Source: an uncultured Flavobacteriia bacterium (GTDB lineage Bacteria > Bacteroidota > Bacteroidia > Flavobacteriales_D > Crocinitomicaceae). Taken from it: 8,090 nucleotides of DNA. Below are positions 7,157-8,090 of the stretch, in pieces. The position numbers and the translations under genes were made by a program. Where the stretch lies: positions 1-8,090 of the forward strand of contig CAISOQ010000129.1 of NCBI GenBank assembly GCA_903887095.1. The letters are read 5' to 3'. Under the pieces are notes generated by a model. It made no database searches and was not told the DNA's origin. It saw only the letters and a program-made list of their open reading frames with translations. The first letter of the stretch is position 1, and every line of letters starts with the position of its first letter.

Positions 7157-8090
7157 TGCCGCATATTAAGAACGCACTTATTCGCTATCGGATTATCGAT
7201 CGTTGTATTCGTAACAAATACAAATCGTATCCTTCTAAAAAAGAGCTGCGTGAGGCATGTGAAGAATCACTTTATGGTTCATCAGATGGAGCAAATATTT
7301 GTGATTCAACTATCGAAAAGGATATGTTTGCTATGAAAATCGAACACGATGCGCCAATTCGATACAGTAAGCGTTATGGAGGTTATTATTACGAAGATCC
7401 AGATTTTTCCATCAATGATATTCCTCTTACGGAAGAAGACCTCAACGCCATCAAATTTGCAGTCAAAACACTTACTCAATTTAGGGATGTCAGTATGTTT
7501 AGACAATTTGGAAGCGCAATTGACAAAATTGTAGATCGAGTTTCTATTGCAACGAATCCTCAAGACAAAGACCTCGGTTCATTTGTACAATTTGAAACTT
7601 CAGTATCCAATGGTGGAAATGATTATTTACCGTTGTTGCTAGAAGCAGTCAGAAATTCATTGAATACGACTTTTCAATACAGTAGCTTCATCACGGGTAA
7701 ACCTAAATTGAGAAAAGTAGTGCCATTGCTTTTAAAAGAATTTAGAAACCGATGGTATTTAGTTTCGTTTGACACAGATAAAAAAGACATTATTACCTAT
7801 GCCTTGGACCGAATGTCTGAACTCGTTGTAACAGAAGAGATCGCCGAAAAACCAAATGATTTCGATCCTGACAAATATTTCAAATACACTGTTGGCATTA
7901 CGGCAGACAATAAAAGTCGGCCCGAAAAAGTCGTCTTGAAAGCTGAAAATATTGCTGCAAAATATATCGATTCACAACCATTTCATCCTTCACAAATTAT
8001 TTCAAAAGAAGGGAAAAATAGAACAACCTTTGAAATGGAGGTGTTTGTCTCTGAGGAATTGATAAGAGCGCTACTTTCTTATGGTGGTGA
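7156..8090 (+). CDS. WYL-domain transcriptional regulator, 3' end outside window
   Basis: The frame is open from the ATG at 7156 to the window end (311 codons, no stop). The N-terminal part (about residues 5-70, NALIRYRIIDRC to the IEKDMFAMK region) is the winged-helix DNA-binding segment seen in Bacteroidota WYL proteins; STIEKDMFAM is the likely recognition helix. YYYEDPDFSINDIPLTEEDL (77-96) is the usual linker. The WYL domain spans about 155-230, with the name-giving triad in RNRWYLVSF (W200, Y201, L202) and YALDRMSEL (R219), a likely ligand-contact Arg. A C-terminal WCX-type extension follows (from about 244, with the QPFHPSQ block at 274-280) and is cut by the edge; probably only 15-30 residues are missing. 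WYL proteins bind nucleic acid or nucleotide-like ligands and regulate neighbouring genes. The start codon overlaps the preceding stop by one base, so the gene is coupled to the orphan gene and may respond to or control the same process. Upstream of the ATG there is no Shine-Dalgarno. Confidence 0.88.
   Translation, partial: MPHIKNALIRYRIIDRCIRNKYKSYPSKKELREACEESLYGSSDGANICDSTIEKDMFAMKIEHDAPIRYSKRYGGYYYEDPDFSINDIPLTEEDLNAIKFAVKTLTQFRDVSMFRQFGSAIDKIVDRVSIATNPQDKDLGSFVQFETSVSNGGNDYLPLLLEAVRNSLNTTFQYSSFITGKPKLRKVVPLLLKEFRNRWYLVSFDTDKKDIITYALDRMSELVVTEEIAEKPNDFDPDKYFKYTVGITADNKSRPEKVVLKAENIAAKYIDSQPFHPSQIISKEGKNRTTFEMEVFVSEELIRALLSYGG

Noticed and set aside
7306..7563. Open frames on both strands within the WYL gene.
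   Set aside because: The frame starting at 7156 gives a continuous, recognisable HTH-WYL protein through this region; the others are shadows.

Overview
The window is a compact, A+T-rich stretch of bacterial chromosome that looks like Bacteroidota (Sphingobacteriia, Chitinophagia or Flavobacteriia type). The reasons are the protein families present (long-form urocanate hydratase, a compact RecB/AddA-like helicase-nuclease, an MbnP-like lipoprotein, a Bacteroidota-style WYL regulator), the near absence of Shine-Dalgarno sequences before the starts, and TAnnTTTG-type -7 promoter boxes ahead of two transcription units. This assignment rests on recognition, not on a search. There are no RNA genes, CRISPR arrays, insertion sequences or long repeats that I can see, and no gap between genes longer than about 75 bases.

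Layout. (1) Bases 2-676 (+) hold the C-terminal third of a urocanate hydratase (histidine degradation), cut by the left edge. (2) Bases 673-3801 (-) hold a full-length 1042-residue UvrD-type helicase with a C-terminal PD-(D/E)XK nuclease domain, for double-strand break processing. It converges on hutU and their stop codons overlap in one TTAA. (3) Bases 3873-4625 and 4635-5711 (+) form a two-gene unit: an MbnP-like lipoprotein followed by a di-haem cytochrome c peroxidase/MbnH-like lipoprotein. (4) Bases 5741-7156 and 7156-8090 (+) form a second unit, joined by a TAATG overlap: a conserved protein of unknown function and a WYL-domain transcriptional regulator that runs off the right edge.

How the genes fit together. 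The most interesting piece is the MbnP/MbnH-like pair. In methanotrophs the di-haem enzyme MbnH oxidises a tryptophan of its partner MbnP to kynurenine, which creates a copper site. Here the pair appears without any methanobactin biosynthesis gene in view, and the lipoprotein has a suitable Trp/His cluster. The second unit, a conserved orphan family coupled to a WYL sensor-regulator, is the best candidate for an undescribed function. The urocanate hydratase fragment also appears to lack the cysteine of the classical urocanase signature. The two ends (hutU and the helicase) are otherwise housekeeping metabolism and DNA repair.
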